A DNA stretch of 64,000 nucleotides from the NCBI RefSeq assembly GCF_040537815.1, contig NZ_JBEWSZ010000002.1:434001-498000 (forward strand), written 5' to 3'. Below, piece after piece: positions 32,491 through 40,390 of the stretch. Made by a program: the position numbers and the translations under genes. The notes under the pieces are model-generated. The model had not been told where the DNA came from. It made no database searches and worked only from the letters and a program-made list of their open reading frames with translations. Every line of letters begins with the position of its first letter. Within the stretch, counting starts at the first letter, position 1. Source of the stretch: Mesorhizobium shangrilense (GTDB taxonomy: Bacteria > Pseudomonadota > Alphaproteobacteria > Rhizobiales > Rhizobiaceae).

Positions 32491-33579
32491 TTACGACTGC
32501 ACGTAGTTGGCCGCGTTGTGCTTCTTCAGCACGTCATCGAAGCGGCGGGCGAAGGCGTCGTCGGCCAGCTTCTTGCGGCGCTGGATGTCGGCGCTGGCGA
32601 CCATGTTCTTCTCGTGCATTTCAAGGAGGTCGCCAATGTGCTTTTGCGAGGCGGCGCCGATGCCGGCCATGGTTTCCTCGGCCGTGTTGTCGACCCGGCT
32701 GCCCAGCGTGTTGATCTTGTGGGCGACGTCCTGCTGGGCTGCGGTCTTCAGCGAGTCCTCAAGTGCCTTATAGAGCACGATGCGCTGCTCGGTATCGATG
32801 GTCAGCTTGTTGATCAGCGTCGACTGCGCGGCGATCTGGTTGTTGAGCGAGTCCACGAAGGTCTGGAACATCGAGGTGTAGCGCTCCAGCGTCTGGCTTT
32901 CGGCCAACAGTTCCTGCTCCTTGGCCTGCTTCTCGTTGTACTCGGTGGCGAGCTTCGAACGGTCGCCCTCAAGCTGCGTGCGGTCCTTCTGGCTGGTCGA
33001 CGCGGCAATCTTGTTTTCGATGTCGAGCAGCATCGGGTTCAACTCCTCGATGCGCTTCTGCACCGCCTCGAGGTTGGACATAGTGGTCTTGCGGCGCTCG
33101 ATCACCTGCGACAGGCTGGCCTCGGAGGTCTTGTAGCGCTGGTCGAGGATTTGCTTCTGCGCCTTCAGGATGCCGACGATGGTGTCGGACTTCGCCAGCA
33201 GCTCCTGCAAATTGCCGGCAAGCGACATGTTGCGGACGCGGTCGGTGCGCATGCGCTGCTTGCGCTGGGCCGAGAAGATGCCGACGAAATTTTCCCAGCC
33301 GGAATAGTTCTTCATGCTCTCGAATTCGGCGCCGAAGACATTGGTGGCGTCCTCGAGTCCGATGATGAGGTCGGCGATGTTGCCCTCCATCACCTTCTGC
33401 TGCTTCAGCACGTCCTCGATGCGGGCATTCTCGATGTCGAAATTGGCGTCGCCGATCTTCTTGTCGGCGGTGGCGAGCGTGTCGAGCACGGTGCCGGATT
33501 GCTCGATCTTGGAGCGCATGTCCTGCACGACCTGTTTGGTCTTGGCTATTTCGGCATCGAAATTCTGCAATGTCGCCAT
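32491..33579 (-). CDS. TelA-like coiled-coil protein
   Basis: A 362-residue, almost entirely alpha-helical, charged protein with long heptad-like stretches (QVIERRKTTMSNLEAVQKRI, EYNEKQAKEQELLAESQTLE). It resembles the TelA/toxic-anion-resistance family in length, in helical pattern and in the repeated LYKALEDSLKTAAQQDVAHK type segments, although identity with true TelA was not checked. The ATG at 33579 has GGAGG five bases upstream. It is the first gene of the minus-strand operon with the AAA+ ATPase and DUF2333 protein. TelA-type proteins accompany stress and envelope-damage systems, which suggests the general context of this operon. Confidence 0.7.
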   Translation of the reverse strand: MATLQNFDAEIAKTKQVVQDMRSKIEQSGTVLDTLATADKKIGDANFDIENARIEDVLKQQKVMEGNIADLIIGLEDATNVFGAEFESMKNYSGWENFVGIFSAQRKQRMRTDRVRNMSLAGNLQELLAKSDTIVGILKAQKQILDQRYKTSEASLSQVIERRKTTMSNLEAVQKRIEELNPMLLDIENKIAASTSQKDRTQLEGDRSKLATEYNEKQAKEQELLAESQTLERYTSMFQTFVDSLNNQIAAQSTLINKLTIDTEQRIVLYKALEDSLKTAAQQDVAHKINTLGSRVDNTAEETMAGIGAASQKHIGDLLEMHEKNMVASADIQRRKKLADDAFARRFDDVLKKHNAANYVQS

Positions 33580-33755
33580 AGGGGCCTCCCGGTTCGGCAT
33601 CAGGTCGCTGGTTGCGAACAGCGGCGAATATATGTGGGGCACCCGGGGATTGAAAGGCGCAAGACAGGGCCTGCCGCGAAAACAAAAAAATCCGTCACGG
33701 CCTTGAATGGCAATGGAGGCGTGGTCATGGTGTGATTAGCTGCACGGCTAAGTGT

Positions 33756-33775
33756 AGTTCAATTGCCATTGAACT
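33756..33775. promoter_or_regulatory. Palindrome upstream of the TelA-like operon
   Basis: agttcaat, tgcc, attgaact: a perfect 8-bp inverted repeat about 180 bp upstream of the first operon gene. A related half-site, ttgaatggcaatgg, lies about 50 bp closer to the gene (near 33702). Two related sites of this size suggest binding of a dimeric regulator. Confidence 0.45.
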
Positions 33776-33879
33776 TCCATGCCGGCAAAGCAGTCGATCC
33801 CGGCCGGTGCGGACGCTGCGAAATTCGACCGAGAACTAAGCCGTTGCATTCCTGCGGTATCAGGCGAAGTCCGCGCCGC

Positions 33880-34269
33880 TCAGGGTTTGGGATCGGCCTT
33901 CAGATAGGCGATGACATTGGCGATGTCGTCGTTGCTGCTCAGGCCACCAAAATACATCTTGTTGCCGGGCACCTTCAGCTTGGGAGCCTTGAGATATTCG
34001 GCAAGGTTGGCCTCGTCCCAGACAAGGCCGGCGGCACCCGCAGCCTTCATGGCTTCCGAATAGTGGCCAAGAAAGCTCTCGGCCGTGCCGGCGGTGCGGC
34101 CGACGACGCCCATCAGGTGCGGGCCGACCTTGTCGCGGTCGGTCGCTGCTTCATGGCAGGCGATGCATCTGTTGAAGACCTGTTTGCCAAGCGCCGCATC
34201 GCCGGCGGCATGGGCGGCGAGGGCGCCGGCAAGGAGAAGGACACCGGCGGACGAGACGGTTCGAAGCAT
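33880..34269 (-). CDS. Periplasmic class I cytochrome c
   Basis: A 129-residue protein with a Sec signal peptide (VSSAGVLLLAGALAAHAAG) and one haem-binding CxxCH motif in NRCIACHEAAT (about residues 35-39). The axial Met is in VPGNKMYFGG near residue 103. The overall pattern is that of the soluble cytochrome c2/c550 group that carries electrons in the periplasm. It is a single gene, followed at its 3' side by the unrelated operon promoter region and at its 5' side by a LysR gene on the same strand. Confidence 0.9.
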   Translation of the reverse strand: MLRTVSSAGVLLLAGALAAHAAGDAALGKQVFNRCIACHEAATDRDKVGPHLMGVVGRTAGTAESFLGHYSEAMKAAGAAGLVWDEANLAEYLKAPKLKVPGNKMYFGGLSSNDDIANVIAYLKADPKP

Positions 34270-34345
34270 GGCTGACCCCGACGAGTTCTGGCTGGGAGCG
34301 CAAGATAGGAGGCGCGCCTTAACAAAGGCTGCATCCTCGCGGATT

Positions 34346-35203
34346 TCAGGCGTCCTGCGCCAGGTCGCGGCGAAGGAAATCGTTCAGCCGGTCGACGGCC
34401 GGCGTGGTCGAGAGCGGATTGCGCAGGATGCCGATCTCCAGGTCCGGCAGGACCGGAAGCCGCTCATTCGCGCCGATTATGCGCAGCGAAGCCGGCACGC
34501 TGCGCTGGGCTAGGCCGGCCACCGCCAATCCGGCCTGCACCACCGCGATCAGGCCAAGCAGGCTGGCGCTGGAATAGGTGCAGCGGTAGGAGCGATCCAC
34601 ATCGCCAAGCGCCTGCAGCACATTCATGCGGGCGGCGCATCCCGGCTCGAACAAAGCGACGGGCAGGGGATCGCTCTCCCAGGCGACATGGTTGGGCGAG
34701 GCGACCCAGACGAAGCGCTCCAGCCGGATCACCTCGAGCGGCTGGTCCGGCAGGCGGGTGATGATCGCCAGGTCGAGCCTTCCCTCGGCCAGGGTCTTCA
34801 CCAGCGCGGTCGACTGCTCGCAGATCAGTTCCACCGTCACCAGCGGATGATCCGCCGCGAAGCGCGACAGCACCGGAGGCAGAAGGAACGCCGCATAGTC
34901 GTCGGGAACGCCGAGTCGCACGCTGCCGGTTTCCTTCGGCCGCGTCACGCTTGCCCATGCCTCGTCCGACAGCTTCAGCAGACGGCGGGCATAGATCAGG
35001 AAATCCTCGCCGATCGCGTTGGGCGTGACGGTTCGAGGACCGCGCACCAGAAGCTGGTTGCCGACCATCTCCTCCAGCCGCTGCATCTGCATGCTGACGG
35101 CCGACTGGCTGCGGCCGACCCGGGGCGCGGCATTGGACAGGCTGCCGCTTTCGACGACGGCGACAAAGGTTTTCAGCAGGTTGAGATCGAGCGGAGCGGC
35201 CAT
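34346..35203 (-). CDS. LysR-family transcriptional regulator
   Basis: A 285-residue LysR regulator. The N-terminal helix-turn-helix is LLKTFVAVVESGSLSNAAPR with VGRSQSAVSMQMQRLEEMVG. The effector-binding domain follows from residue about 90. The start at 35203 (MAAPLDLNLLKTF) is the usual family start; the frame is open for 81 further codons, but they overlap the divergent promoter. A perfect palindrome sits 17 bases upstream of the start, between this gene and the divergent EamA transporter, which is the likely target. Confidence 0.88.
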   Translation of the reverse strand: MAAPLDLNLLKTFVAVVESGSLSNAAPRVGRSQSAVSMQMQRLEEMVGNQLLVRGPRTVTPNAIGEDFLIYARRLLKLSDEAWASVTRPKETGSVRLGVPDDYAAFLLPPVLSRFAADHPLVTVELICEQSTALVKTLAEGRLDLAIITRLPDQPLEVIRLERFVWVASPNHVAWESDPLPVALFEPGCAARMNVLQALGDVDRSYRCTYSSASLLGLIAVVQAGLAVAGLAQRSVPASLRIIGANERLPVLPDLEIGILRNPLSTTPAVDRLNDFLRRDLAQDA

Positions 35204-35219
35204 GATGGTATCAGCATAT

Positions 35220-35245
35220 CGAATAGATTCTTCCAAATCTATTCG
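35220..35245. promoter_or_regulatory. Perfect LysR operator-like palindrome
   Basis: cgaatagatt, six-base spacer, aatctattcg: a perfect 10-bp inverted repeat in the 100-bp gap between divergent LysR and EamA genes. It contains the T-N11-A pattern expected for LysR binding. Binding by the adjacent regulator is inferred. Confidence 0.75.
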
Positions 35246-35303
35246 CTTGTTTGAGAGCGATCCTACTGGCCAGATGGTTTCCGATCCATTCGAGGACCCT
35301 TTG

Positions 35304-36200
35304 ATGAAGGACCTGCCAACCGCCCGCTTTCCGGCTGCGAGCCTCGCCCTGGCGATGGTGATTGCCGGCACGGTCGGCGCCTTCGTGACGGAAGCGGGGC
35401 TGCACCCCGTGACGATCGTCTTCTGGCGCTGCGTATTCGCTGCCATCTTCCTCGGCGCATGGTGCCTGCTGCGCGGCTATCTGCCCGACCGCACCCTGTC
35501 CTTGTCCCGGCTCGGCCTTGCCGCCCTTGCCGGCGCCTGCATGGTGCTGAGCTGGACGGCGTTCTTCGCCGGCTTCGCCATGACGTCGATCGCGACCACG
35601 ACGATCGTCTATCACGTCCAGCCCTTCTTCGTGGTGCTGATTGGCGTGGTCTTCCTCAAGGAGCGCATCTCGCTCGACCAGGTCCTGTGGATGCTTGGAG
35701 CGTTCCTCGGCGTCGTGCTGGCCAGTGGCCTCGTCGTTTCGCATGCGCAAGCCGGCACGTCCTGGGCGCTGGGCATCGCGCTGACGCTGGGTGCGGCGCT
35801 GCTCTATGCGGTGGCGACGATCATCGCCAAGGGCCTGGGCCAGCAACGCGCGGAGATCACCGTGCTTTGCCAGACGATCGTCGGCATCGTCATGCTGGCT
35901 CCGTTCGCCGATATCGGCCAGCATGTTCCCGCGCATGCATGGGGCTGGCTGGTCAGCATCGGCGTTGTTCACACCGGCATCGCCTATGTGCTGATGAATT
36001 CGGCCTTTCCACGCCTGACGACGCCGGTGATCGGCATCATCACCTTCATCTATCCGGTTGTCGCCATCATCATCGACTGGGCCGTCTACTGCCATCCGCT
36101 CGGGCCGGGACAGGCCGCCGGCATGGTGCTGATCGCGCTTGCAACGCTTGGCGTGCGCCTTGGGTGGCGATTCCCGATACGACGTGTCTCGGCAGCCTGA
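35304..36200 (+). CDS. EamA/DMT-superfamily transporter
   Basis: A 298-residue inner-membrane protein with about ten helices in two EamA repeats. The first repeat includes FWRCVFAAIFLGAWCLLRG and ATTTIVYHVQPFFVVLIGVV, and the second LYAVATIIAKGLG and GIITFIYPVVAIIIDW. These proteins export metabolites such as amino acids or related compounds. The start at 35304 has GAGGACCCTTTG before it. It is divergent from a LysR regulator with a shared palindromic site and is probably induced by its own substrate. Confidence 0.85.
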   Translation: MKDLPTARFPAASLALAMVIAGTVGAFVTEAGLHPVTIVFWRCVFAAIFLGAWCLLRGYLPDRTLSLSRLGLAALAGACMVLSWTAFFAGFAMTSIATTTIVYHVQPFFVVLIGVVFLKERISLDQVLWMLGAFLGVVLASGLVVSHAQAGTSWALGIALTLGAALLYAVATIIAKGLGQQRAEITVLCQTIVGIVMLAPFADIGQHVPAHAWGWLVSIGVVHTGIAYVLMNSAFPRLTTPVIGIITFIYPVVAIIIDWAVYCHPLGPGQAAGMVLIALATLGVRLGWRFPIRRVSAA

Positions 36201-36224
36201 CGCGCGGCGCGCGGCAAGAGATGT

Positions 36225-36836
36225 TCAGGATTTCATGAAGCCGATGAAATCGTCGGGCGCGGCGCGGCCCATTTCTTCTTCCCAGTGGCGGCGGCAAAGC
36301 GAGACATAGACGTCCTTGCCGATCGCCACCTGTTCGCCCTGCCGGGCCACCTTGCCGTCGGCGCCGAGGCGCACCACCATCGTGGCCTTGCGGCCGCAGC
36401 GGCAGATTGTGCGCACCTCGCGCAAATCGTCGGCGATCGCCAGCAGGGCGCGCGAGCCGGAAAACAGCTTGCCCTGGAAATCCGTGCGCAGGCCGTAGCA
36501 CATCACCGGAATGTTGAGCCGGTCGGCGATGCGGGCAAGCTGCCAGACCTGCTCCTCCTCGAGAAACTGCGCCTCGTCGACGAACACGCAATGCACCGTC
36601 GTATGTTCGTGATGCTCGGCGACCCTGGCGAACAGGTCGTCGCCGTCGCGGAACATCTCGGCCTCGGTCTCCAGGCCGATGCGCGACGAGATCAGCCCGG
36701 TATCGCCCTTGCGATAATGGCCGGCGACGAACAGCATCGTCGTCATGCCGCGCTCGCGGTAATTGTACGACGCCTGCAGCAGCATCGTCGTCTTGCCGGC
36801 ATTCATCGTCGCATAGTTGAAATAGAGCTTGGCCAT
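36225..36836 (-). CDS. tdk: Thymidine kinase (type II)
   Basis: A 203-residue enzyme that phosphorylates thymidine to dTMP in nucleotide salvage. The P-loop is YATMNAGKTT (about residues 8-17), followed by CVFVDEAQFLEEEQ, the type II DEAQ motif with the catalytic Glu. Zinc-binding Cys are in TICRCGRKATM and near the C-terminus in LCRRHWEEE. The start at 36836 (MAKLYFNYA) is the family start. It is convergent with the EamA gene (24 bases apart) and separated by a 238-bp gap from choX. Confidence 0.95.
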   Translation of the reverse strand: MAKLYFNYATMNAGKTTMLLQASYNYRERGMTTMLFVAGHYRKGDTGLISSRIGLETEAEMFRDGDDLFARVAEHHEHTTVHCVFVDEAQFLEEEQVWQLARIADRLNIPVMCYGLRTDFQGKLFSGSRALLAIADDLREVRTICRCGRKATMVVRLGADGKVARQGEQVAIGKDVYVSLCRRHWEEEMGRAAPDDFIGFMKS

Positions 36837-37074
36837 GCCGCCTTTTAAGCCGACTTGTCGGCGCGCGGGGAGGGGGCGCCTCGACAGTCCACCAGAAAAC
36901 GACGCGCTTGGACGAGAAAAGCAGGAAGCGTGTCGCTGATCGACCATTCCGCGCCGTTGATCGTGATTGCCTTGCCGCTTGAATCCGCTCCAAAATGATG
37001 TTTGGCTGACGAAACAAGGCGGGCAGAGAAACCGTAACTTCGCTTCGCCAAAGAATCACAATGGGAGAATGACT

Positions 37075-38010
37075 ATGTCGCGTATGAATTCCTTCGTCGC
37101 AGGCCTCGGTCTTGCGGCTCTGCTGTCCACGAGTGCCGCCTATGCCGGTGATGCGGCAAGCTGCAAGACGGTGCGTCTCTCCGACGTCGGCTGGACCGAC
37201 ATCCAGGCAACCACCGGCCTCACCTCGGTGCTGCTCACCGCGCTCGGCTACGATCCGAAGGTGATCCAGCTTTCGGTGCCGGTCACCATGGCGTCGCTCA
37301 AGAACAAGGACCTTGATGTCTTCCTCGGCAACTGGATGCCGTCGATGACCAACGATATCAAGGATTACACCGCCGACGGCTCGGTCGAAACCATCAGCAC
37401 CAACCTGACCGGTGCCGGCTACGGCATCGTCGTGCCGACCTATGTCGCGGACGCCGGCGTCAAGTCGCTGACTGATCTCGGCAAATTCAAGGACAAGTTC
37501 AACGGCAAGATCTACGGCATCGAGGCCGGCAATGACGGCAACCGCATCATCCTCGACATGATCAAGAATCCCGCCGACAAGCTGGATGGCTTCGAACTGG
37601 TTGAATCCTCCGAAGCCGGCATGCTGACGCAGGCCGAGCAGTCGATGAAGAACAATGAGTGGATCGCCTTCCTCGGCTGGACGCCGCATCCGGTGATGGG
37701 TGCCATGAAGATCACCTATCTCGACGGCATGGGCGACAGCGGCTTCGGCGCCGCCACCGTCTTTACCAATGTGCGCAAGGGCTACACCACGGAATGCCCA
37801 AATGCCGGCAAGCTGATCGCCAATATGAAGTTCAACCTGGCCATGGAAGGCGAGATGATGGACGCGATCCTCAAGGGCGGCGACGCCACCACGGTGGCGA
37901 CCGCCTGGCTGAAGAAGCATCCGGACGCGGTGGCACCCTGGATCGCCGGCGTGACCACCTTCGACGGCGGTGACGCGGCTGCCGCCGTCAAGACCGCGCT
38001 CGGAAGCTGA
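37075..38010 (+). CDS. choX: Choline ABC transporter, periplasmic binding protein
   Basis: A 311-residue periplasmic protein with a Sec signal peptide (MSRMNSFVAGLGLAALLSTS, cleavage after AYA near residue 24). The mature part matches the choline-binding ChoX family: LSDVGWTDIQATTGLTS, LPVDVFLGNW-like segment, WIAFLGWTPHPV and KGYTTECPNAGKL. Trp/Tyr residues in these segments form the aromatic box for the choline ammonium. GGGAGAATGACT precedes the chosen ATG; another ATG lies two codons upstream. A hairpin terminator separates it from choW, a common way to give the binding protein in excess over the membrane parts. Confidence 0.92.
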   Translation: MSRMNSFVAGLGLAALLSTSAAYAGDAASCKTVRLSDVGWTDIQATTGLTSVLLTALGYDPKVIQLSVPVTMASLKNKDLDVFLGNWMPSMTNDIKDYTADGSVETISTNLTGAGYGIVVPTYVADAGVKSLTDLGKFKDKFNGKIYGIEAGNDGNRIILDMIKNPADKLDGFELVESSEAGMLTQAEQSMKNNEWIAFLGWTPHPVMGAMKITYLDGMGDSGFGAATVFTNVRKGYTTECPNAGKLIANMKFNLAMEGEMMDAILKGGDATTVATAWLKKHPDAVAPWIAGVTTFDGGDAAAAVKTALGS

Positions 38011-38040
38011 GCCGACTGAATTCGGCGAGGCCGAACCAGG

Positions 38041-38074
38041 AAGGGCAGCCATCTTAGAAAAGGCTGCCCTTTTT
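38041..38074 (+). terminator. Terminator hairpin between choX and choW
   Basis: aagggcagcc, 11-base loop, ggctgccctttttt-like arm ending in TTTTT: a perfect 9-bp stem with a U tract, starting 31 bases after the choX stop. It probably lets only part of the transcription continue into choW and choV. Confidence 0.85.
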
Positions 38075-38142
38075 CATATCCTGTGACAAGATGACGTTGC
38101 GCGAGCCGAGAGCAGGGTGGCTCCTGGACGAAGAGGGGTGAA

Positions 38143-38997
38143 ATGGATCCGATTTCCCAATTCATGATCGATCACAAGATCCCGATAGGCGCCTGGGGCA
38201 AGGCGTTCTTCGGCTTCCTTACCGACAATTTCGACACCATATTCAGGGCCTTCTCCAATGGCCTGAATTTCCTCCTCGACGGGCTGGTCAACGTTCTGCT
38301 GCTGGTGCCGCCGGTACTGCTGGCGCTCGTCATCGCCGTCATTGCCTGGCTGCTGCAGCGCTCGCGGCCGCTTGCCATCGGCGTCTTCCTCGGGCTGATC
38401 TTCATCATCAACCAGAATCTCTGGAAGCAGACGGTGCAGACCCTGGTGTTGGTCGTCGCGGCAGCCGCCATGGCGATGGCCATCGGCGTGCCGATGGGCA
38501 TCTGGGCCGCGCACAAGCCGAAGGTCTACCGGGTCATGCTGCCGGTGCTCGACCTGATGCAGACGCTGCCGACCTTCGTTTACCTGATCCCGGTGCTGAC
38601 GCTGTTCGGCCTCGGTAACGCGCCCGGCCTCATCGTCACCATCATCTTCGTCATCCCGACCGCCGTCAGGCTCACCCATCTCGGCGTCGTCTCGGTGCCC
38701 AAGGCGATCGTCGAGGCCGGCGAGGCGTTCGGCGCCACCAAGAGCCAGCTGCTCTGGAAGGTGGAACTGCCCTCGGCACTGCCCACCATCATGGCCGGCC
38801 TTACCCAGTCGATCATGCTGTCGCTGTCGATGGTGGTGTTCGCGGCCCTCATCGGCGCCGGCGGCCTCGGCACTGAAATCAACCGCGCGCTCGGCTCGCG
38901 CAGGATCGACCTTGGACTTGAAGCTGGCCTTGCCATCGTGGTGCTCGCCATCGTGCTCGACCGGATGACCCGCATTGGCGTTGGAGGCAAGAAATGA
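38143..38997 (+). CDS. choW: Choline ABC transporter, permease
   Basis: A 284-residue inner-membrane protein with about six helices in the second two thirds and an N-terminal helical region. The EAA-like loop IVEAGEAFGATKSQLLWKVE is followed by LPSALPTIMAGLTQSIMLSL, typical of proline/choline/betaine permeases (ProW/ChoW family). It forms the choline channel with ChoV. The start has GAGGGGTGAA just upstream. It overlaps choV by four bases (ATGA). Confidence 0.92.
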   Translation: MDPISQFMIDHKIPIGAWGKAFFGFLTDNFDTIFRAFSNGLNFLLDGLVNVLLLVPPVLLALVIAVIAWLLQRSRPLAIGVFLGLIFIINQNLWKQTVQTLVLVVAAAAMAMAIGVPMGIWAAHKPKVYRVMLPVLDLMQTLPTFVYLIPVLTLFGLGNAPGLIVTIIFVIPTAVRLTHLGVVSVPKAIVEAGEAFGATKSQLLWKVELPSALPTIMAGLTQSIMLSLSMVVFAALIGAGGLGTEINRALGSRRIDLGLEAGLAIVVLAIVLDRMTRIGVGGKK

Positions 38998-40175
38998 CCG
39001 TTGCTGTCGATTTCAGGAACGTCGATATCGTCTTCGGCGCCGACCAGGCGGGTTCCCTGGCGCTGATCGACGCCGGCGCCACCCGCGCCGAGATCCTCGA
39101 AAAAACCGGCAATGTGCTGGGCTGCGCCGGCGCCAGCCTCACCGTGCACGAGGGCGAGATCTCCGTGCTGATGGGCCTGTCCGGTTCGGGCAAGTCGACG
39201 CTGCTGCGCGCCGTCAACAGGCTGAACGTCGTTTCGCGCGGCCAGGTGCTGGTCAAGGATGGCGACAAGACTGTCGATGTCGTCACCTGCGACCAGGCGA
39301 CGCTTCGCCGGCTGCGGCAGAAGCAGGTGGCCATGGTGTTCCAGCAGTTCGGCCTGCTGCCGTGGCGCACGGTGGAAGAAAATGTCGGCCTGGGCCTCGA
39401 ACTCGCCGGCGTGCCGGAAGCCGAGCGCAAGGAACGCGTGCACAAGCAGCTCAAGCTGGTCAATCTCGAACAATGGTCGAAGAAGTACGCCCATGAGCTT
39501 TCGGGCGGCATGCAGCAGCGCGTCGGCCTGGCCCGCGCCTTCGCCACAGAAGCGCCGATCCTGTTGATGGACGAACCGTTCTCGGCGCTCGATCCGCTGA
39601 TCCGCACCAAGCTGCAGGATGAGTTGCTGCAGCTGCAGGACGAGCTGAAGAAGACCATCATCTTCGTCAGCCACGACCTCGAGGAGGCGCTGAAGATCGG
39701 CAGCCACATCACCATCATGGAAGGCGGGCGCATCGTGCAGACCGGCGCGCCGGAAGACATCGTGCTGCGCCCCGCCAACGACTATGTCCGCGACTTCATC
39801 GCCAATGTGAACCCGCTGTCGGTGCTAACGGCGTGGAACGTGATGCGCGACCGCCGCGACCTTGAACATGGCGCGGATGGCTGGGTGTGGCTCGACCGAC
39901 GCAAGACGACGCGCTTCAAGATCGACGACCACGGGCTGGTGGCGGCGGCCGAGCGCGACGGCAAGCCGGCGGTGTGGGTGTCCTGCGCCGATGTCGAGGG
40001 ACAGCCGGAGGAGGGCGCCCAGGTGTTCTGGGCCAATCCCGGCACGTCGCTCAAGACGGTGATGCTCGCCATGCATCGCTCGCAGACGGCCCCGGTGGCA
40101 CTGTTCGACGACCAGTCGCGGTTCGTCGGAGCCATCGGCATCCGGGATGTGCTGTCGGCGGTGTTGCGGCGGTAG
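38994..40175 (+). CDS. choV: Choline ABC transporter, ATP-binding protein
   Basis: A 393-residue ATPase. Walker A is GLSGSGKSTL (about residues 61-70), the signature LSGGMQQRVGLARAF near 170, and Walker B LLMDEPFSALDP near 195. The last 110 residues form a regulatory CBS-like region common to ProV/OpuCA-type proteins (ending SQTAPVALFDDQSRFVGAIG). It energises choline uptake with ChoX and ChoW. Choline is then used as carbon source or for betaine osmoprotection in rhizobia. Confidence 0.92.
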   Translation: MTVAVDFRNVDIVFGADQAGSLALIDAGATRAEILEKTGNVLGCAGASLTVHEGEISVLMGLSGSGKSTLLRAVNRLNVVSRGQVLVKDGDKTVDVVTCDQATLRRLRQKQVAMVFQQFGLLPWRTVEENVGLGLELAGVPEAERKERVHKQLKLVNLEQWSKKYAHELSGGMQQRVGLARAFATEAPILLMDEPFSALDPLIRTKLQDELLQLQDELKKTIIFVSHDLEEALKIGSHITIMEGGRIVQTGAPEDIVLRPANDYVRDFIANVNPLSVLTAWNVMRDRRDLEHGADGWVWLDRRKTTRFKIDDHGLVAAAERDGKPAVWVSCADVEGQPEEGAQVFWANPGTSLKTVMLAMHRSQTAPVALFDDQSRFVGAIGIRDVLSAVLRR

Positions 40176-40390
40176 GCATTCTCCGCCGCTCCTTGGCAGT
40201 TCGGACGGACAATGCGGACCGATGCAGGAGCCATCCGGCATCAAATTGGCTCCGCGACCGGCAAAGAGTGGTGTTGCCGATAGTCCACACAAGGCGGCCG
40301 GTATACAGGAATGCCCGGGGACCTGACCTTGTCTTTCGCGTCCGGTCAGTGCAGGGTTTCGGCAATGCGTACTCTTACGCAAGGGGCGGG

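Noticed and set aside
36070..38052. Minus-strand open frame of 660 codons across tdk and opposite choX
   Set aside because: It overlaps tdk in another frame and choX in antisense; no family similarity.
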